Notes: a model not told the origin generated them from the letters alone. Positions 40,255 through 51,924 are shown, counted from the first letter of the stretch. The stretch is 64,000 nt of DNA from Marinobacter daqiaonensis (GCF_900115285.1 NZ_FOYW01000001.1:1-64000); one strand, 5' to 3'. Made by a program: numbers and translations.

Positions 40255-40941
40255 TCAGCGTTGTCCCCTGTTCTGTTGGCGCTCGCCCCGGGCCCGCTCG
40301 AAGGTGGAAGGCTCGGCTCCGACCGCGCTGAGAATCTCCGGCCGGTGCCTGCGGAAGTAGATCAACGTTTTCTTGACGGCTTTCACCACGGCTCGGGGGG
40401 TGATGGTGGCTCCGGTGAACTGGTCGAAGACCCCCCCGTTTTTCTTGACGTTCCAGTTTCGTGGCTCCGGGTCCCCAAGTGACCGGCCCTCGAAGGACGT
40501 GATCCAGCTGGATTTCTTCAGTTCAATCCGGTCCCCGAGCCCCGGTGTTTCCCGGTGACTGGTTACCCGAACGCCCAGAACGGTGCCGTCGAGGCTGATG
40601 CCCACCAGCAGATGAATATCACCGGAATAGCCATCGGGCGCAACGGCGGGAAAAATCAGTCCGACCGGATCGCCGCTTTTCCGCGCAACCCATGCGGTTA
40701 ATGGTCCATCAATGGCGAGATTTTCACCGGGTGGCAACGTCACAGTGTCGTTCAGCAGGTCGTTGTCATGATGCGACTCCGGAATGATCTCGTACAGCGC
40801 GGCCGCTTCGGCGCGGGCGACCTGCTCCCTGATACGATCCTCGGTAAGCTGCTGGGTCAGGGCGATGGTGCCGCCGGTGATCACGGCGAACAGACCGAGA
40901 CCGATGGCGCTGCGACGAATGGATTGTGCCAGTGCTGCCAT
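40255..40941 (-). CDS. rsxG: Ion-translocating oxidoreductase subunit RsxG/RnfG
   Basis: 228 aa with one N-terminal membrane helix (about 13-30) and a periplasmic FMN-binding domain. The FMN is attached covalently to a Thr in the (S/T)GAT motif, here [11 protein letters not shown] near residue 180. It is an electron-carrying subunit of the Rsx complex. The gap to rsxD is 4 bp. Confidence 0.95.
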   Translation of the reverse strand: MAALAQSIRRSAIGLGLFAVITGGTIALTQQLTEDRIREQVARAEAAALYEIIPESHHDNDLLNDTVTLPPGENLAIDGPLTAWVARKSGDPVGLIFPAVAPDGYSGDIHLLVGISLDGTVLGVRVTSHRETPGLGDRIELKKSSWITSFEGRSLGDPEPRNWNVKKNGGVFDQFTGATITPRAVVKAVKKTLIYFRRHRPEILSAVGAEPSTFERARGERQQNRGQR

Positions 40942-40945
40942 GGTG

Positions 40946-41992
40946 TTATCCCGTCTTGCCCGGTATGCCCCGTGGGGGCTTATGATGACCGTAGGTACGC
41001 GGCGGGGTGTAATGATCGATGAACGGCACCGCGAAATTCATCAGCAGAACGCTGAAGGCCACAGCATCCGGGTAGTTGCCCCAGCTCCGGATGAGGTAGA
41101 TGAGCACACCGATACTGGCGCCGTAGATCAGCTTACCCTTATGACTGGTGGCTGCGGAGACGGGATCGGTGGCGATAAAAAACGCACCGAGCATGGTGCC
41201 ACCTGCCAGCAGGTGCATGGATACCGGCGCGTACTGGTCCGGGTTGTTGCCGAAGGCCAGGCTCATCAGGGCGAGGCCGGCCAGAAAGCTCACCGGAATG
41301 TGCCAGCTGATGATGCGCAGGGCAAGCAGTACAAGGCCACCGAAAAGGAAGGCACCGTTGACCCACTCCCAGCCTTTGGCCACCCCGGCTCCAAAGGTCG
41401 GGTGCTGCAGGACTTCGGCGGCGGTGTGGGTGGCGATCTTGTGCTTGTACTCATCAAGGGGCGTGGCCATGGTATAGGCGTCAATGGCGGTTTGCTGCCC
41501 CGAGAAGATGATGTTGAGGGTTTCACCAAAGCCGGGTGCATCCCACAGCATTCCGGCTTCCGCCCAGTTGGTGGTCATGGCGACCGGAAACGATACCAGC
41601 ACCAGGGCATAGCCAACCATCGCAGGATTGAAGGGGTTGGCCCCGAGACCACCGTAGAGTTGCTTGGCCAGTACAATGGCTGCAATGACGGCTACCGCCG
41701 CTACCCACCAGGGCACAAACGGAGGCAAAGACAGTCCCAGCAGGAGTCCGGTGACCGCGGCGGTATGATCACGCAGGAAAAAAGCCACCGGTTTGCCGCG
41801 AATCTGAAGTACGGCCGCTTCCGCGGCCAGGGCCAGCAGCATGCACCAGATGACGTTGATGAGATTGCCCCAGCCGAAGAACAGGGTCTGGGCAAACAGA
41901 CCTGGCAGGGCTGCCAGGATGACCCACTGCATCACCCGGGAGGTGGGTCGCGCACGATGAGCGTGGGGGGAGGACTGTTGCAGCAGGCTCAT
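40946..41992 (-). CDS. rsxD: Ion-translocating oxidoreductase subunit RsxD/RnfD
   Basis: 348 aa with about ten hydrophobic segments, homologous to NqrB. The segment [17 protein letters not shown] near residue 120-136 and YTMATPLD near residue 173-180 are characteristic; the latter is at the flavin attachment region, where many homologues read (S/T)[18 protein letters not shown] lies near 265. The start overlaps the rsxC stop. Confidence 0.95.
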   Translation of the reverse strand: MSLLQQSSPHAHRARPTSRVMQWVILAALPGLFAQTLFFGWGNLINVIWCMLLALAAEAAVLQIRGKPVAFFLRDHTAAVTGLLLGLSLPPFVPWWVAAVAVIAAIVLAKQLYGGLGANPFNPAMVGYALVLVSFPVAMTTNWAEAGMLWDAPGFGETLNIIFSGQQTAIDAYTMATPLDEYKHKIATHTAAEVLQHPTFGAGVAKGWEWVNGAFLFGGLVLLALRIISWHIPVSFLAGLALMSLAFGNNPDQYAPVSMHLLAGGTMLGAFFIATDPVSAATSHKGKLIYGASIGVLIYLIRSWGNYPDAVAFSVLLMNFAVPFIDHYTPPRTYGHHKPPRGIPGKTG

Positions 41993-43800
41993 TCTCCCGG
42001 CTCCGTTTCCAGTTGCTTGCGGGCATCCGCCAAGGCGTCTTCCGCCCGTTTCACCCGATCCAGATTCTTGGTTACGGCCCGTTCCAGCTTCTCCACATTG
42101 TCGGCCTCGGTCGCCTTCGCGTCCTCAAGCATTCGCTCCATGGTTTCCAGTTTGCCCCTGGCCTGTTCCAACTGTTTTTCCAGGGCCTCGACGTCCGGTT
42201 TTTCGGCACCTCCGGCACCGTTCGGCATCGTCTCTTTCGCGGCTGATCTGGCCTTTTTGCGCGCCAGCGCCTCCTGGACCATGGCAGCCTTGGCGTCGCG
42301 CTCATCGGGTGCCTCGCCGCTGACCACGGCCTTTTCGGCTTCTGCCTTTTTCTTTGCCTGGGCTTCAGCGGCGGCCTTCGCTCGCTCCTGGCGGCGCAAT
42401 TCCTTTTCCTGCTGCTCCCTGTCCAGCCGGGCCTGGCGGGCCTCGAACCGTTCACGGGCCCGGTCGGCCCTGACCTGCTCGGCCCGCTGGGTGCGGATCT
42501 CCCCCTTGGCATAGCGGTAGTACTGCACCAGCGGGATAGAACTCGGGCAGACGTAGGAGCAGACACCGCACTCGATGCAATCGAACAGATTCAGGTGTTC
42601 GGCACGGTCAAAGTCCTGGGCTTTGGCGTGCCAGAACAGTTGCTGGGGCAGCAACTCCATGGGGCAGCCGTCAGCGCAGAGGCCACACCGGATGCAGGGC
42701 TGCTCCGGAGGTGGCAGGGGCAGCTCCGCTTCAGTGGCGGCGATGATGCAGTTAGTGGTCTTGACCGCTGGAACCTCTGTGTTCTCCAGGGTATAGCCCA
42801 TCATTGGGCCGCCAAGGATCAGTCGATTGATACGCTTCGGGTCAAAGCCCGCCTGATCAAGAAGGTGGCGGATGGGTGTACCGATCAGGGTCTCGAAATT
42901 CCCGGGCTCGGAGACCCCTTCACCAGTCACGGTGGTGATCCTGGAAATCAGCGGTTCGCCCCGGAAGACCGCGCGGGAAACGGCGATCGCTGTGCCGACG
43001 TTCTGGCACATCACGCCGATATCCGCGGGAATTCCGCCATGGGGCACTTCCATCCCGGTGAGAATCTGGATCAGCTGCTTCTCGCCTCCGGAGGGGTATT
43101 TGGTGGGAATCACCACCACCTCCGCCTGGGTGCCCTCGCTGGCTCGGCGCATGGCCTCGATGGCCTGCGGTTTATTGTCCTCGATGGCGATGATGCAGCG
43201 CTCCGGCCGGAGAACCCAGGCCATGACCTTGAGGCCGCTGTGTATCTCGTTCGCCCGTTCGCGCATGGCCATGTCATCGGCGGTAATATAGGGTTCGCAC
43301 TCGGCGCCGTTGAGAATCAGGATGTCGACCTTGCGGTCACTGGGGGGCCGCAGCTTGATGTGGGCGGGGAAGCCCGCGCCCCCCATACCGCTGATGCCGG
43401 CTTCACGAATCTTTTCGAGAACGCCCTCCCGATCCAGCTTCCGGTACTCGGACGTCGGATTCAGCTCACACCAGCGGTCATCGCCGTCGGGAATCAGGGT
43501 TATGCACCAGTCTTCCATACCCGACGGGTGCGGTACCGGGTGTCGGCTTATGGACTCGATAGTGCCGGAAGTAGGGGCGTGGACCGGCACGCCCAAGCCG
43601 CCAGTGACGTCTGCCACCTTCTGGCCCTTGAGAACCCTGTCACCCGGGGCAACCACGGGTTCCGCGGGTTCCCCGATATGCTGCTGGAGGGGCAGGACCA
43701 GGCGTTCCGGAATGCCTGCCTTGCGGATCGGCCGGCTGGTGGACTGCTGCTTGTTCTCCGCTGGATGGATGCCACCCGGAAAGCTCCACAACTGGCTCAT
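41989..43800 (-). CDS. rsxC: Ion-translocating oxidoreductase subunit RsxC/RnfC
   Basis: 603 aa from the ATG at 43800 ([13 protein letters not shown]); upstream in-frame codons run into rsxB. It has a NADH/FMN-binding fold at about 120-340 ([21 protein letters not shown]) and two [4Fe-4S] motifs at about 375-430 ([12 protein letters not shown] and [12 protein letters not shown]). A long charged coiled-coil tail rich in Ala, Lys and Glu (about 450-600) varies in length between species and is shorter here than in E. coli (740 aa total). It is the NADH-oxidising peripheral subunit. Confidence 0.96.
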   Translation of the reverse strand: MSQLWSFPGGIHPAENKQQSTSRPIRKAGIPERLVLPLQQHIGEPAEPVVAPGDRVLKGQKVADVTGGLGVPVHAPTSGTIESISRHPVPHPSGMEDWCITLIPDGDDRWCELNPTSEYRKLDREGVLEKIREAGISGMGGAGFPAHIKLRPPSDRKVDILILNGAECEPYITADDMAMRERANEIHSGLKVMAWVLRPERCIIAIEDNKPQAIEAMRRASEGTQAEVVVIPTKYPSGGEKQLIQILTGMEVPHGGIPADIGVMCQNVGTAIAVSRAVFRGEPLISRITTVTGEGVSEPGNFETLIGTPIRHLLDQAGFDPKRINRLILGGPMMGYTLENTEVPAVKTTNCIIAATEAELPLPPPEQPCIRCGLCADGCPMELLPQQLFWHAKAQDFDRAEHLNLFDCIECGVCSYVCPSSIPLVQYYRYAKGEIRTQRAEQVRADRARERFEARQARLDREQQEKELRRQERAKAAAEAQAKKKAEAEKAVVSGEAPDERDAKAAMVQEALARKKARSAAKETMPNGAGGAEKPDVEALEKQLEQARGKLETMERMLEDAKATEADNVEKLERAVTKNLDRVKRAEDALADARKQLETEPGE

Positions 43801-44378
43801 CAGGCACTGACTCCCTGGCGGTCGGTGGCGATCAGGGTGGACCTCGGCGGTTGCCAGGTCCAGGTGCGGATATCCGGCGCGATATTCACCATGTCTATGC
43901 AGTCGACCGGGCAGGGCTCCACGCAGAGATCGCAGCCGGTACACTCGCTCTCAATCACTGTATGCATGTGCTTGGCGGCCCCCAGAATCGCATCCACCGG
44001 GCAAGCCTGGATACACTTGGTGCAACCGATGCATTCGTCCTCGCGGATCACCGCGACCCGCTTGTCCTGCTCGACCCCGTGTTCCGCATCCAGGGGTTGG
44101 GGCTCCACGTCCAGCAGGTCTGCCAGGGCCTTGATGGTGCCTCCGCCTCCCGGCGGACATTTATTGATGGCATCGCCGTTGGCGATCGCTTCGGCGTAGG
44201 GCCGACAGCCTGGAAAGCCACACTGGCCGCACTGGGTCTGGGGCAACAGGGCATCAATCTGGTCCACCAGGGGATTTCCCTCCACCCGGAACCGCTCCGC
44301 GGCATAGCCCAGCAGGGCACCGAAAACCACCGCGAGGCCAAGAAGGACCAGAACGGCTATGAGGATACCTGTCCACAT
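43800..44378 (-). CDS. rsxB: Ion-translocating oxidoreductase subunit RsxB/RnfB
   Basis: 192 aa. An N-terminal membrane helix (about 4-26) is followed by a [4Fe-4S] domain with [14 protein letters not shown] near residue 49-62 and two ferredoxin motifs, [14 protein letters not shown] and [15 protein letters not shown]. It relays electrons between RsxC and the membrane subunits. Its stop overlaps the rsxC start by one base. Confidence 0.97.
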   Translation of the reverse strand: MWTGILIAVLVLLGLAVVFGALLGYAAERFRVEGNPLVDQIDALLPQTQCGQCGFPGCRPYAEAIANGDAINKCPPGGGGTIKALADLLDVEPQPLDAEHGVEQDKRVAVIREDECIGCTKCIQACPVDAILGAAKHMHTVIESECTGCDLCVEPCPVDCIDMVNIAPDIRTWTWQPPRSTLIATDRQGVSA

Positions 44379-44391
44379 ATTACGAACTCCG

Positions 44392-44973
44392 TCAGACCCC
44401 CACCAGGCCGGTAAAACCCAGGAATGCCAATGACATCAAGCCCGCGGTCACCATACCGATGGCCGCGCCCCGGAAGGCGAGTGGCACATCGGCCACGGCG
44501 ATCCGCTCCCGCATGGCGGCAAACAGCACCAGCACCAGGGAAAATCCGGCGGCGGCGCCAAAACCATACAGAACCGACTCCACGAAGTTGTTGTTCTTGT
44601 TGATGTTGAGCAATGCAACACCCAGCACGGCGCAATTGGTTGTGATTAATGGCAGGAAGATTCCCAGCACCCGGTAGAGCAGGGGGCTGGTTTTACGAAC
44701 CACCATTTCGGTAAATTGCACCACGACCGCGATCACCAGGATAAAGGTGATGGTCCGCAGGAACATCAGGTCCAGCGGCGCCAGCAGGTAGGTGTAGGCA
44801 AGATAACTGCATACGGATGCCAGGGTCAGCACGAAGGTGGTGGCCAGGGACATGCCCATGGCGGTTTCCAGTTTGCCGGACACGCCCATGAAAGGGCAGA
44901 GGCCGAGAAACTGCACCAGGACAAAATTGTTCACCAGAATCGTGCTGATCAGGATCAGCAGGTATTCGGTCAT
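44392..44973 (-). CDS. rsxA: Ion-translocating oxidoreductase subunit RsxA/RnfA
   Basis: 193 aa with six membrane helices. It shares the inverted half-motifs with RsxE ([15 protein letters not shown] and [11 protein letters not shown]), where a Cys in each half binds a membrane [2Fe-2S] cluster in homologous complexes. It is the first rsx gene and begins 31 bp after the metG stop on the same strand, so metG and rsx may be co-transcribed. Confidence 0.97.
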   Translation of the reverse strand: MTEYLLILISTILVNNFVLVQFLGLCPFMGVSGKLETAMGMSLATTFVLTLASVCSYLAYTYLLAPLDLMFLRTITFILVIAVVVQFTEMVVRKTSPLLYRVLGIFLPLITTNCAVLGVALLNINKNNNFVESVLYGFGAAAGFSLVLVLFAAMRERIAVADVPLAFRGAAIGMVTAGLMSLAFLGFTGLVGV

Positions 44974-45004
44974 TGGCGTGTCGCTCCCAGGTGGCCGTGC
45001 CGCC

Positions 45005-47050
45005 TTACATCACCCGCATGCCCGGAGTTGCGCCGGAATCCGGTGACAGGATGAAGATTTCCTCGCCGCCGGGACCCGCTGCCAGCACCATGCCTTCCGA
45101 CAGTCCGAATTTCATCTTCCGGGGTTTCAGGTTGGCTACCATCACTGTCATGCGGCCCTCCAGTTCCTCGGGCCCGTAGGCGGACTTTATGCCCGCGAAA
45201 ACATTCCGTTCACCATGGCCGATATCCAGGGTCAGGCGGAGAAGTTTGTCGGCCCCTTCCACATGTTCGGCTTTGACAATCCTGGCCACCCGCAGATCAA
45301 CCTTGGCGAAATCCGGAAACTCGATTTCGTCCGCTACCGGCTCCAGGTTGCCGGCCGCCTTCTTCGCTTCCGGCTGGCCACCGGTGGCGGAAACCATCTC
45401 TTCCCTGGAGGCCTCGATCATTTTCTCCACCTGCGCCATGTCGACCCGGCTCATCAGGGGGCTGAACTTGTTGATGGCGTGATTTTCCAGCAACTGCGAG
45501 CGGTTGTTCCAGTCCAGTGGCGCGTCGAGGAAGCTGTCGGCGCGCTCGGCGGTTTTTGGCAACACCGGTGCGAGATAGGTCATAAGCAGGCGGAACATAT
45601 TGATGGCGTTGGTGCAGATGGCCTGGAGCTTCCCGTCCTGGCCCTCCTGCTTGGCGATCACCCAGGGTTGTTCCTCGTTCACATACTGGTTGGCAATATC
45701 CGCCAGCTCCATGATCCGGCGCATGGCTCGGCCGAATTCCCGGGTCTCGTAGAAGTCGGCGATCTCCTCGCCAGCGTCAATGAAACTCTTCAGCTTCTCC
45801 TGCTCGGTCACAGTGCCGAGACGCCCGTCGAAACGCTTGGTTATGAAGCCCGCACTGCGACTTGCGATGTTCACCACCTTGCCCACCAGGTCGGAATTCA
45901 CCCGGGCGGCGAAGTCCTCAAGGTTCAGGTCCATGTCATCCACACCGGCCGTGAGCTTGGATGCGAAATAGTAACGGAGGTATTCGGGGTCCAGATGGTC
46001 CAGGTAAGTGCGGGCCATGATGAAGGTGCCCCGGGATTTGGACATCTTCTTGCCATTGACGGTCACGAAGCCGTGAGCCCAGACCGCGGTAGGGGTGCGG
46101 AAGCCGGCGTCATGGAGCATGGCGGGCCAGAACAGGGCATGGAAGTTGATGATGTCCTTGCCGATGAAATGATAGACCTCGGCCTCGGAATCCGCCTTCC
46201 AGAAATGCTCGAAATCGATACCGACCCGGTTGCAGAGGTTCTTGAAACTGGCAAGGTAACCGATAGGCGCATCCAGCCAGACGTAGAAGTACTTGCCGGG
46301 CGCATCCGGGATCTCGAATCCGAAGTAGGGCTTGTCACGGCTGATGTCCCATTCCTGCAGGCCGGCATCCAGCCATTCAGCCAGCTTGTTCGCCACCTGG
46401 GGCTGGAGGGTGCCGCTGCGGGTCCATTCCTTCAGGAAGTCCTCGAAGTCCGGCAGTCTGAAGAAAAAGTGCTCGGACTGCTTCTCCACCGGTGTGGCGC
46501 CGGACACCGCTGAGCGGGCGTTAATGAGTTCCGCCGGGGTGTAGGTGGCGCCGCATGCCTCACAGTTGTCACCGTACTGGTCTTCCGCCTTGCACTTGGG
46601 GCAGGTGCCCTTGATGAAACGGTCCGCCAGGAACATTTCCTTCTCCGGGTCGAAGAACTGGGTGATCTGGCGGGTGGCAATGTGCCCGTTTTCCTTGAGC
46701 TTGCGATAGATGAATTCGGAAAACTGCCGATTTTCCTCGGAATGGGTGGAGTAGTAGTTGTCGAAACGGATATTGAAGCCGGCGAAGTCCTGCTGGTGTT
46801 CCTCCCGGATACGCTCAATGAGCTGTTCGGAACTGATGCCCTCGCGCTCGGCGCGCAGCATGATGGCGGTACCGTGGGCATCGTCGGCGCAAACGTAGTA
46901 GCAGTTCTGGCCCCGCATGTTCTGATAGCGCACCCAGATATCGGTCTGAATGTATTCCAGCAGGTGCCCCAGGTGAATGGGCCCGTTGGCGTAGGGCAGG
47001 GCGCTGGTAACCAGAATGTCGCGCTGTTGCTTGGCTCTCGCTTGCGTCAT
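45005..47050 (-). CDS. metG: Methionyl-tRNA synthetase
   Basis: 681 aa from the ATG at 47050 ([23 protein letters not shown]). The class I signatures are HLGH near residue 25 and KKMSKS near residue 334. The zinc knuckles CPKC and CEAC lie near residues 148-165. A C-terminal tRNA-binding OB domain covers about 570-681 (dimer-forming type). It charges initiator and elongator tRNA(Met). It is divergent from apbC across a 161-bp gap, the usual arrangement. Confidence 0.98.
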   Translation of the reverse strand: MTQARAKQQRDILVTSALPYANGPIHLGHLLEYIQTDIWVRYQNMRGQNCYYVCADDAHGTAIMLRAEREGISSEQLIERIREEHQQDFAGFNIRFDNYYSTHSEENRQFSEFIYRKLKENGHIATRQITQFFDPEKEMFLADRFIKGTCPKCKAEDQYGDNCEACGATYTPAELINARSAVSGATPVEKQSEHFFFRLPDFEDFLKEWTRSGTLQPQVANKLAEWLDAGLQEWDISRDKPYFGFEIPDAPGKYFYVWLDAPIGYLASFKNLCNRVGIDFEHFWKADSEAEVYHFIGKDIINFHALFWPAMLHDAGFRTPTAVWAHGFVTVNGKKMSKSRGTFIMARTYLDHLDPEYLRYYFASKLTAGVDDMDLNLEDFAARVNSDLVGKVVNIASRSAGFITKRFDGRLGTVTEQEKLKSFIDAGEEIADFYETREFGRAMRRIMELADIANQYVNEEQPWVIAKQEGQDGKLQAICTNAINMFRLLMTYLAPVLPKTAERADSFLDAPLDWNNRSQLLENHAINKFSPLMSRVDMAQVEKMIEASREEMVSATGGQPEAKKAAGNLEPVADEIEFPDFAKVDLRVARIVKAEHVEGADKLLRLTLDIGHGERNVFAGIKSAYGPEELEGRMTVMVANLKPRKMKFGLSEGMVLAAGPGGEEIFILSPDSGATPGMRVM

Positions 47051-47211
47051 GTTGCTATCCGAACCTTGGTGATCTGTGTAGGAAAGCTCCGGCGGGAAGC
47101 TTCGTATGGTCAGAAACGGGCACAAATGATACCTTCCATGACAACACTTTTCATCTTCCCGGACAGCGTTTTCACTGCTTCCATCCGGATATTTGACCCA
47201 CGGAGCACATG

Positions 47212-48312
47212 ATGGCCGAGATTTCCCGATCCGCCCTGGAAGGGGCAGTGCGTGAATACCGCGATCCCTATCTTGCAACGGATCTGTACCAGCTTGACGC
47301 CGTCAAGGCGCTGGACGCCGATGACCAGGGCAGGGTGACACTGACGGTGGAGCTGCCCTACGCCAGTCAGGGCATTGCCGGCGGCATGGCGGAAATCCTG
47401 ACCAATGCCCTGGAGGGTGTCGAGGGTGTCGCCAGCGCCGAGGTCCGGGTCGGCCAGCGGATTCACGCCCACAAGGCCCAGCGTGACCTGGAATCCATCG
47501 GCGGTATCAAGAACATCATTGCCATTGCCTCCGGCAAGGGTGGTGTGGGCAAGTCCACCACTGCGGTCAACCTGGCCCTGGCGCTGTCGGCGGAGGGTGC
47601 CCGGGTGGGCATCCTTGACGCGGACATATACGGCCCCAGCGTCGGCATGATGCTGGGCATTCCCGAGGGTCAGCGCCCCGGCACGGAAGGCGACAAGTAC
47701 TTCCTGCCCATTCAGGCCCATGGCATCCAGGCCATGTCCATGGCCTTCCTGGTGACCGACAAGACCCCCATGGTCTGGCGTGGCCCCATGGTCAGCGGTG
47801 CGGTTCAGCAACTGCTGACCCAGACCCTGTGGAAAGAGCTGGACTACCTGGTGGTGGACATGCCGCCGGGCACCGGGGACATCCAGCTGACCCTGGCCCA
47901 GAAGGTTCCGGTGACCGGTGCGGTGGTGGTCACCACGCCCCAGGATATCGCCCTGCTGGACTGCAAAAAGGGTATCGAGATGTTTCGGAAGGTCGAAATC
48001 CCGGTACTGGGCGTTGTAGAGAACATGAGCATCCATATCTGCAGCAACTGCGGACATGAGGAGCCTCTTTTTGGACAAGGTGGCGGCCAGCGGGTTGCGG
48101 ACGACTACCAGACCGAGCTGCTGGGCCAGTTGCCCCTCCACCTGACCATCCGCGAGCAGACCGACGGCGGCAACCCGTCGGTGGTGGCCGAGCCGGATTC
48201 GGAAGTGGCCCGGCGCTATCGCGATATCGCCCGCCGGCTGTCCGCCGGTCTGTCCACCCGCGCAAAAAATCAGAGTGGTCCCATCCCCAGCATTTCCATC
48301 AGCGATGATTGA
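47212..48312 (+). CDS. apbC: Iron-sulfur cluster carrier protein ApbC/Mrp
   Basis: 366 aa from the second of two tandem ATG codons (47209 and 47212); the second has the better distance to GGAG. An N-terminal MIP18/DUF59 domain covers about 1-85. The P-loop NTPase has the deviant Walker [13 protein letters not shown] near residue 104-115 and the Fe-S-binding CxxC in CSNCGHEE near residue 278. It assembles and transfers [4Fe-4S] clusters. Divergent metG and nearby rsx and nth (Fe-S proteins) are consistent company. Confidence 0.95.
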   Translation: MAEISRSALEGAVREYRDPYLATDLYQLDAVKALDADDQGRVTLTVELPYASQGIAGGMAEILTNALEGVEGVASAEVRVGQRIHAHKAQRDLESIGGIKNIIAIASGKGGVGKSTTAVNLALALSAEGARVGILDADIYGPSVGMMLGIPEGQRPGTEGDKYFLPIQAHGIQAMSMAFLVTDKTPMVWRGPMVSGAVQQLLTQTLWKELDYLVVDMPPGTGDIQLTLAQKVPVTGAVVVTTPQDIALLDCKKGIEMFRKVEIPVLGVVENMSIHICSNCGHEEPLFGQGGGQRVADDYQTELLGQLPLHLTIREQTDGGNPSVVAEPDSEVARRYRDIARRLSAGLSTRAKNQSGPIPSISISDD

Positions 48313-48436
48313 TATGGCTTTTGCCGCCGGCAACCCTTAGGGGTAAACTATGGCGCCCCGTTCGACCGAGGTCGGCGGGGTCGGGGAATCGACGGCAATT
48401 CGGCAACAGCGCAGCGACAGGCGAGAGACGGCATCA

Positions 48437-49003
48437 ATGAGCATCAAATCCGACAGATGGATTCGCCGCATGGCGGAAGAAGAGGGCATGATTGAGCCCT
48501 TTGAACCCGGTCAGGTCCGGGAAACCTCCCGAGGACGGGTCATTTCCTATGGCACGTCCAGCTATGGCTACGACGTGCGCTGCAGCAATGAATTCAAGAT
48601 TTTCACCAACGTGCACTCCGCGACGGTGGATCCAAAGAACTTCGATGATAACAGCTTCGTCAATTACACCGGCGATGTCTGTATTATTCCCCCCAACTCC
48701 TTTGCCCTTGCCCGCACGGTCGAATACTTCCGCATCCCCCGCAAGGTACTGACCATCTGCCTGGGCAAGTCCACCTATGCCCGTTGCGGTATCATCGTCA
48801 ACGTGACGCCCCTGGAACCGGAGTGGGAAGGCCAGGTTACCCTGGAGTTTTCGAATACCACCAACCTGCCGGCGAAAATCTACGCCAACGAAGGGGTTGC
48901 CCAGATGCTGTTCTTCGAGTCGGACGAGGAATGCGAAATCAGTTACAAGGATCGGGGTGGCAAGTACCTTGGCCAGATCGGCGTCACCTTACCGAGAGCC
49001 TGA
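48437..49003 (+). CDS. dcd: dCTP deaminase
   Basis: 188 aa from the ATG at 48437 ([19 protein letters not shown]). The trimeric dUTPase-like fold has SSYGYDVRC near residue 38, GKSTYARCG near residue 111, and the catalytic Glu in [15 protein letters not shown] near residue 138. It deaminates dCTP to dUTP for thymidylate synthesis. A terminator follows within 30 bp, so the apbC-dcd transcript ends there. Confidence 0.97.
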   Translation: MSIKSDRWIRRMAEEEGMIEPFEPGQVRETSRGRVISYGTSSYGYDVRCSNEFKIFTNVHSATVDPKNFDDNSFVNYTGDVCIIPPNSFALARTVEYFRIPRKVLTICLGKSTYARCGIIVNVTPLEPEWEGQVTLEFSNTTNLPAKIYANEGVAQMLFFESDEECEISYKDRGGKYLGQIGVTLPRA

Positions 49004-49030
49004 CCCGTTCAGCTGTTGGCGATTCATGAG

Positions 49031-49053
49031 CGGGCCCCGGTGGCCCGTTTTTT
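49031..49053 (+). terminator. Rho-independent terminator after dcd
   Basis: CGGGCC (49031-49036) and GGCCCG (49042-49047) pair around a 5-nt loop and are followed by six T. Confidence 0.85.
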
Positions 49054-49107
49054 GGTTGAACCACTGAATGATCTGGACATAACCACCGAATAAAGCAGGA
49101 GCCGCAC

Positions 49108-49722
49108 GTGAACGCGAACCAGTTTCTTAAAGCGGTTGAACAGCTCCAGGGCTGGCGCCAGACCGTATTCCTGCTGGCGCTGGCCGAGCGGGCCTTTCCC
49201 AATTACGCTCTTTTCAGCGAGGCGATTGGCACCAAGGCGGGTGGCAAGATGCGACAGCTGGCGGACGCCGGGTGGGAGATGTTTGCCGACCGCAGTGGCG
49301 AAACCGTCATTCCCCAGATGCTGGCCAAGCTGGAGAGCCTGAGCCCGAACGTGGAGGAATACGATGCCTACGGTGTCTACCCGGCGTTCGATTTCTGCCA
49401 GTTACTCGAAGAAGCGCTTCTAAGTCGGCTGAATCCCGGGAAGCACCGGGCGACGGAGGCTTCCCGGGTCGCCACCGGCACGGTAATGAACTTCATTGCC
49501 TTCTCGGAAGGCGAGGACCTGGATGAAAGTGAACTGGTGGAATTGCTGGAAAGTCATCCCTTGATGAAGGAAGACAAGATTTTCCAGCGTGACCTGGTCC
49601 TTGCCCTGAAGCGACAGCGTACGCCCACTGACGGGTTTATCCAGCGGGTAAGGACCCAGGCCGCCAACGATGGCCTCAGCAACCTGGGCATCACCCTGTC
49701 GGATGATGAGCCGGAGACCTGA
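49108..49722 (+). CDS. YjaG-like DUF416 protein
   Basis: 204 aa. It starts with GTG at 49108, with AGGAG upstream. It is an all-helical cytoplasmic protein matching DUF416 (E. coli YjaG), with FLLALAERAFPNYALF near residue 20-35 and VYPAFDFCQLLEEAL near residue 88-102. The function is unknown. It lies between the dcd terminator and avtA, 39 bp before the latter, and may share a promoter with it. Confidence 0.85.
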   Translation: MNANQFLKAVEQLQGWRQTVFLLALAERAFPNYALFSEAIGTKAGGKMRQLADAGWEMFADRSGETVIPQMLAKLESLSPNVEEYDAYGVYPAFDFCQLLEEALLSRLNPGKHRATEASRVATGTVMNFIAFSEGEDLDESELVELLESHPLMKEDKIFQRDLVLALKRQRTPTDGFIQRVRTQAANDGLSNLGITLSDDEPET

Positions 49723-49761
49723 AGGTTTTCCACATACCACCGGAACGCAGGTGACGTTGCC

Positions 49762-51027
49762 ATGAAACTTTCCGCCTTTGGCCGCAAGTTTACCGCCGAT
49801 GCCGGCATTACCTCGCTGATGGATGACCTGGGCAATGCTCTGGCTTCCGGCGACGACATGATCATGATGGGGGGTGGTAACCCTGGCCAGATACCGGCGG
49901 TACAGGATCGGCTGACCGAGATTCTGGGAGAGATCGCCGCCGATCCCGAGGCAATGAAGCGCCTGGTGGGAGTCTATGATCCCCCCAAGGGCGAAAAACA
50001 GTTTATTGCCGCGCTGACGGACCTGCTGAACCGGGAATACGGCTGGGGTCTCACCCCTGAGAACATTGCCCTGACCAACGGCAGTCAGGCGGCGTTTTTC
50101 ATGCTGTTCAACATGTTCGGCGGTGATTTCGGCGACGGGCTGCGCAAGCACATTCTGCTGCCTCTGGCGCCGGAGTACATCGGCTACGCCGACGCCGGTA
50201 TTGCTCCCGAGCTGTTCCGGGCGGTGCAGCCGGACATCAGCTTCACCGGCGCTCACGAATTCAAATACCGGGTCGATTTCGACGCCGTGGAGGTGACGGG
50301 TGAGACCGGTGCCATCTGTGTCTCTCGCCCCACCAATCCCACTGGCAACGTCATTACGGACGAGGAACTCACCCGGCTTGAAGAAATGGCCCGGGCCCAT
50401 GACATTCCGCTGATCGTGGATGGCGCCTATGGCACTCCTTTCCCGAGCCTTCTTTACGTGGAGGCGAAACCGCACTGGAACGAGCAGGTCATTCTTTGCC
50501 TGAGTCTCTCCAAGCTGGGCATGCCAGCCGCCCGCACCGGCATCGTCATCGCCTCCGGGGAGATCGTGAAGGCCCTGTCCGGTATCAACGCCATCATGAA
50601 CCTGGCAACCGGGAGCTTCGGCGCCATGCTGGCTGAACCGCTGGTGCGCAGCGGCGAAATCCTGTCCCTGAGCCGGGAGGTTGTCTGTCCGTTCTATAAA
50701 GCGAAAATGGAGCGCGCCGTGACCGCCTTCAGGGAAGCCATGGGGGACGACTGTCGCTGGTATGTTCACAAGCCCGAAGGCGCCATGTTTCTCTGGCTGT
50801 GGTTCCCGGACCTGCCGGTGACCAGCCTGGAGTTGTACCAGCGCCTGAAAGCGAGGGGCGTTCTGGTGGTTTCGGGGCACTATTTCTTCCCGGGGTTACC
50901 GGAGAATGACTGGCGTCATCGCCACGAGTGCCTGCGGGTGACCTATTCCCAGGATGATGAGCGGGTGGCGGCAGGTCTGCGCGCGATTGCCGAAGAGGTA
51001 AAGGCCATCTGGCGCGAGGCGGATTGA
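49762..51027 (+). CDS. avtA: Valine-pyruvate aminotransferase
   Basis: 421 aa. PLP-dependent fold type I with the start SAFGRKFTADAGITSLMDDL, close to E. coli AvtA. The PLP Lys is K251 in SLSKLGMPAARTG, and the pyridoxal-contacting segments SRPTNPTGNV and DGAYGTPFP are present. It exchanges amino groups between valine, alanine and related 2-oxo acids. It converges on the DUF3108 gene with only 10 bp between stops. Confidence 0.93.
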   Translation: MKLSAFGRKFTADAGITSLMDDLGNALASGDDMIMMGGGNPGQIPAVQDRLTEILGEIAADPEAMKRLVGVYDPPKGEKQFIAALTDLLNREYGWGLTPENIALTNGSQAAFFMLFNMFGGDFGDGLRKHILLPLAPEYIGYADAGIAPELFRAVQPDISFTGAHEFKYRVDFDAVEVTGETGAICVSRPTNPTGNVITDEELTRLEEMARAHDIPLIVDGAYGTPFPSLLYVEAKPHWNEQVILCLSLSKLGMPAARTGIVIASGEIVKALSGINAIMNLATGSFGAMLAEPLVRSGEILSLSREVVCPFYKAKMERAVTAFREAMGDDCRWYVHKPEGAMFLWLWFPDLPVTSLELYQRLKARGVLVVSGHYFFPGLPENDWRHRHECLRVTYSQDDERVAAGLRAIAEEVKAIWREAD

Positions 51028-51037
51028 AATCGAGCCG

Positions 51038-51808
51038 TTACCTGCCGGCTATCTCCGCCTTGTCCAGAGTTACTTCGTAGCGGCTGCCATCCGGTTCCAC
51101 CTGAACCAGTCGCACCAGCAGGTAGTCCAGCTCGGGGGCGAACCACAATAGCGTTTCCCGCTTGCTGCCTTCGCCACGGACCTTCTCGACCTTGATCGTT
51201 TCGAGGATACCGAATTCGGTTTTCAGCGGCTCGCTGTCCACCACCGTGAAGCGGTCATGATCGTAGTCACCATCATCGGCGACCGGATAGGACATGCTTT
51301 CCTTGCCAGCCTTGAGATCCTGACGCAGCTGGAGCTGAAACCCCAACGGGTCCAGGGCACCCTCCTCCAGGGGCATGGTGAAGGTATCACCGTTATAACT
51401 GCCGTTGACCGTTCCCGCTGGCCAGTTGAAATTCATGGCCCTGCTACGATTGCTGACCATCAGTCCCTCGAGGGCATAGCGGTACTCCAGTGGCTGGACC
51501 CGACCATCCTGCCACCTGAGGGTCAGGGATTCGTCGATATCGGCGATAAAGGATTCCACATCGAAACGATACAGCCAGGTGCCATCCTCCTGGTGGGTCA
51601 GGGAGAGCGTGGCGGATCCGTTGATGGAGATCCCTTTGTCCATTGTGGCGCTGTAGGTGGCTTTGAGGGGAGTCAGTTCGACCTCTGCCAGGCCCGGGTT
51701 GGCGGGTGTGGTTTCCCGCTCACTGCCGGAGACGGTCCCGGTCATTGCAAGGGTAAGCAGGAGGGCGGGCATGAGATGACGGATGACAGGGGTGTCAGTG
51801 GTTATCAC
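51038..51808 (-). CDS. DUF3108 periplasmic protein
   Basis: 256 aa from the GTG at 51808, which has GGAG 7 nt upstream; a TTG six bases earlier is in frame but too close to GGAG. A signal peptide covers about 1-27 (LLLTLAMTGTVSGS). The mature part is beta-rich (LKATYSATMDKGISINGSA, LEYRYALEGL) and matches DUF3108, a family predicted to be periplasmic or outer-membrane beta proteins of unknown function. It follows purN at 157 bp, the same order as in Pseudomonas. Confidence 0.82.
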   Translation of the reverse strand: MITTDTPVIRHLMPALLLTLAMTGTVSGSERETTPANPGLAEVELTPLKATYSATMDKGISINGSATLSLTHQEDGTWLYRFDVESFIADIDESLTLRWQDGRVQPLEYRYALEGLMVSNRSRAMNFNWPAGTVNGSYNGDTFTMPLEEGALDPLGFQLQLRQDLKAGKESMSYPVADDGDYDHDRFTVVDSEPLKTEFGILETIKVEKVRGEGSKRETLLWFAPELDYLLVRLVQVEPDGSRYEVTLDKAEIAGR

Positions 51809-51924
51809 TATCAATCTCCGGTACAGCAGGCTTCAGCGGAAACTTATCAAAGGCCGCGCTTTGTTCAGCTCCGAGTGTAACGCTGCTGGGGCACTGGTCG
51901 AATGACGGTTTCTTAACGGTTGCA

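Noticed and set aside
40784..42514. 576-codon open frame on the plus strand
   Set aside because: It lies opposite rsxG, rsxD and rsxC. Its product is low complexity with no recognisable domain, and long antisense frames are expected at this GC content.
42595..44199. 534-codon open frame on the plus strand
   Set aside because: It is antisense to rsxC and rsxB, both of which are clearly real with intact iron-sulfur motifs.
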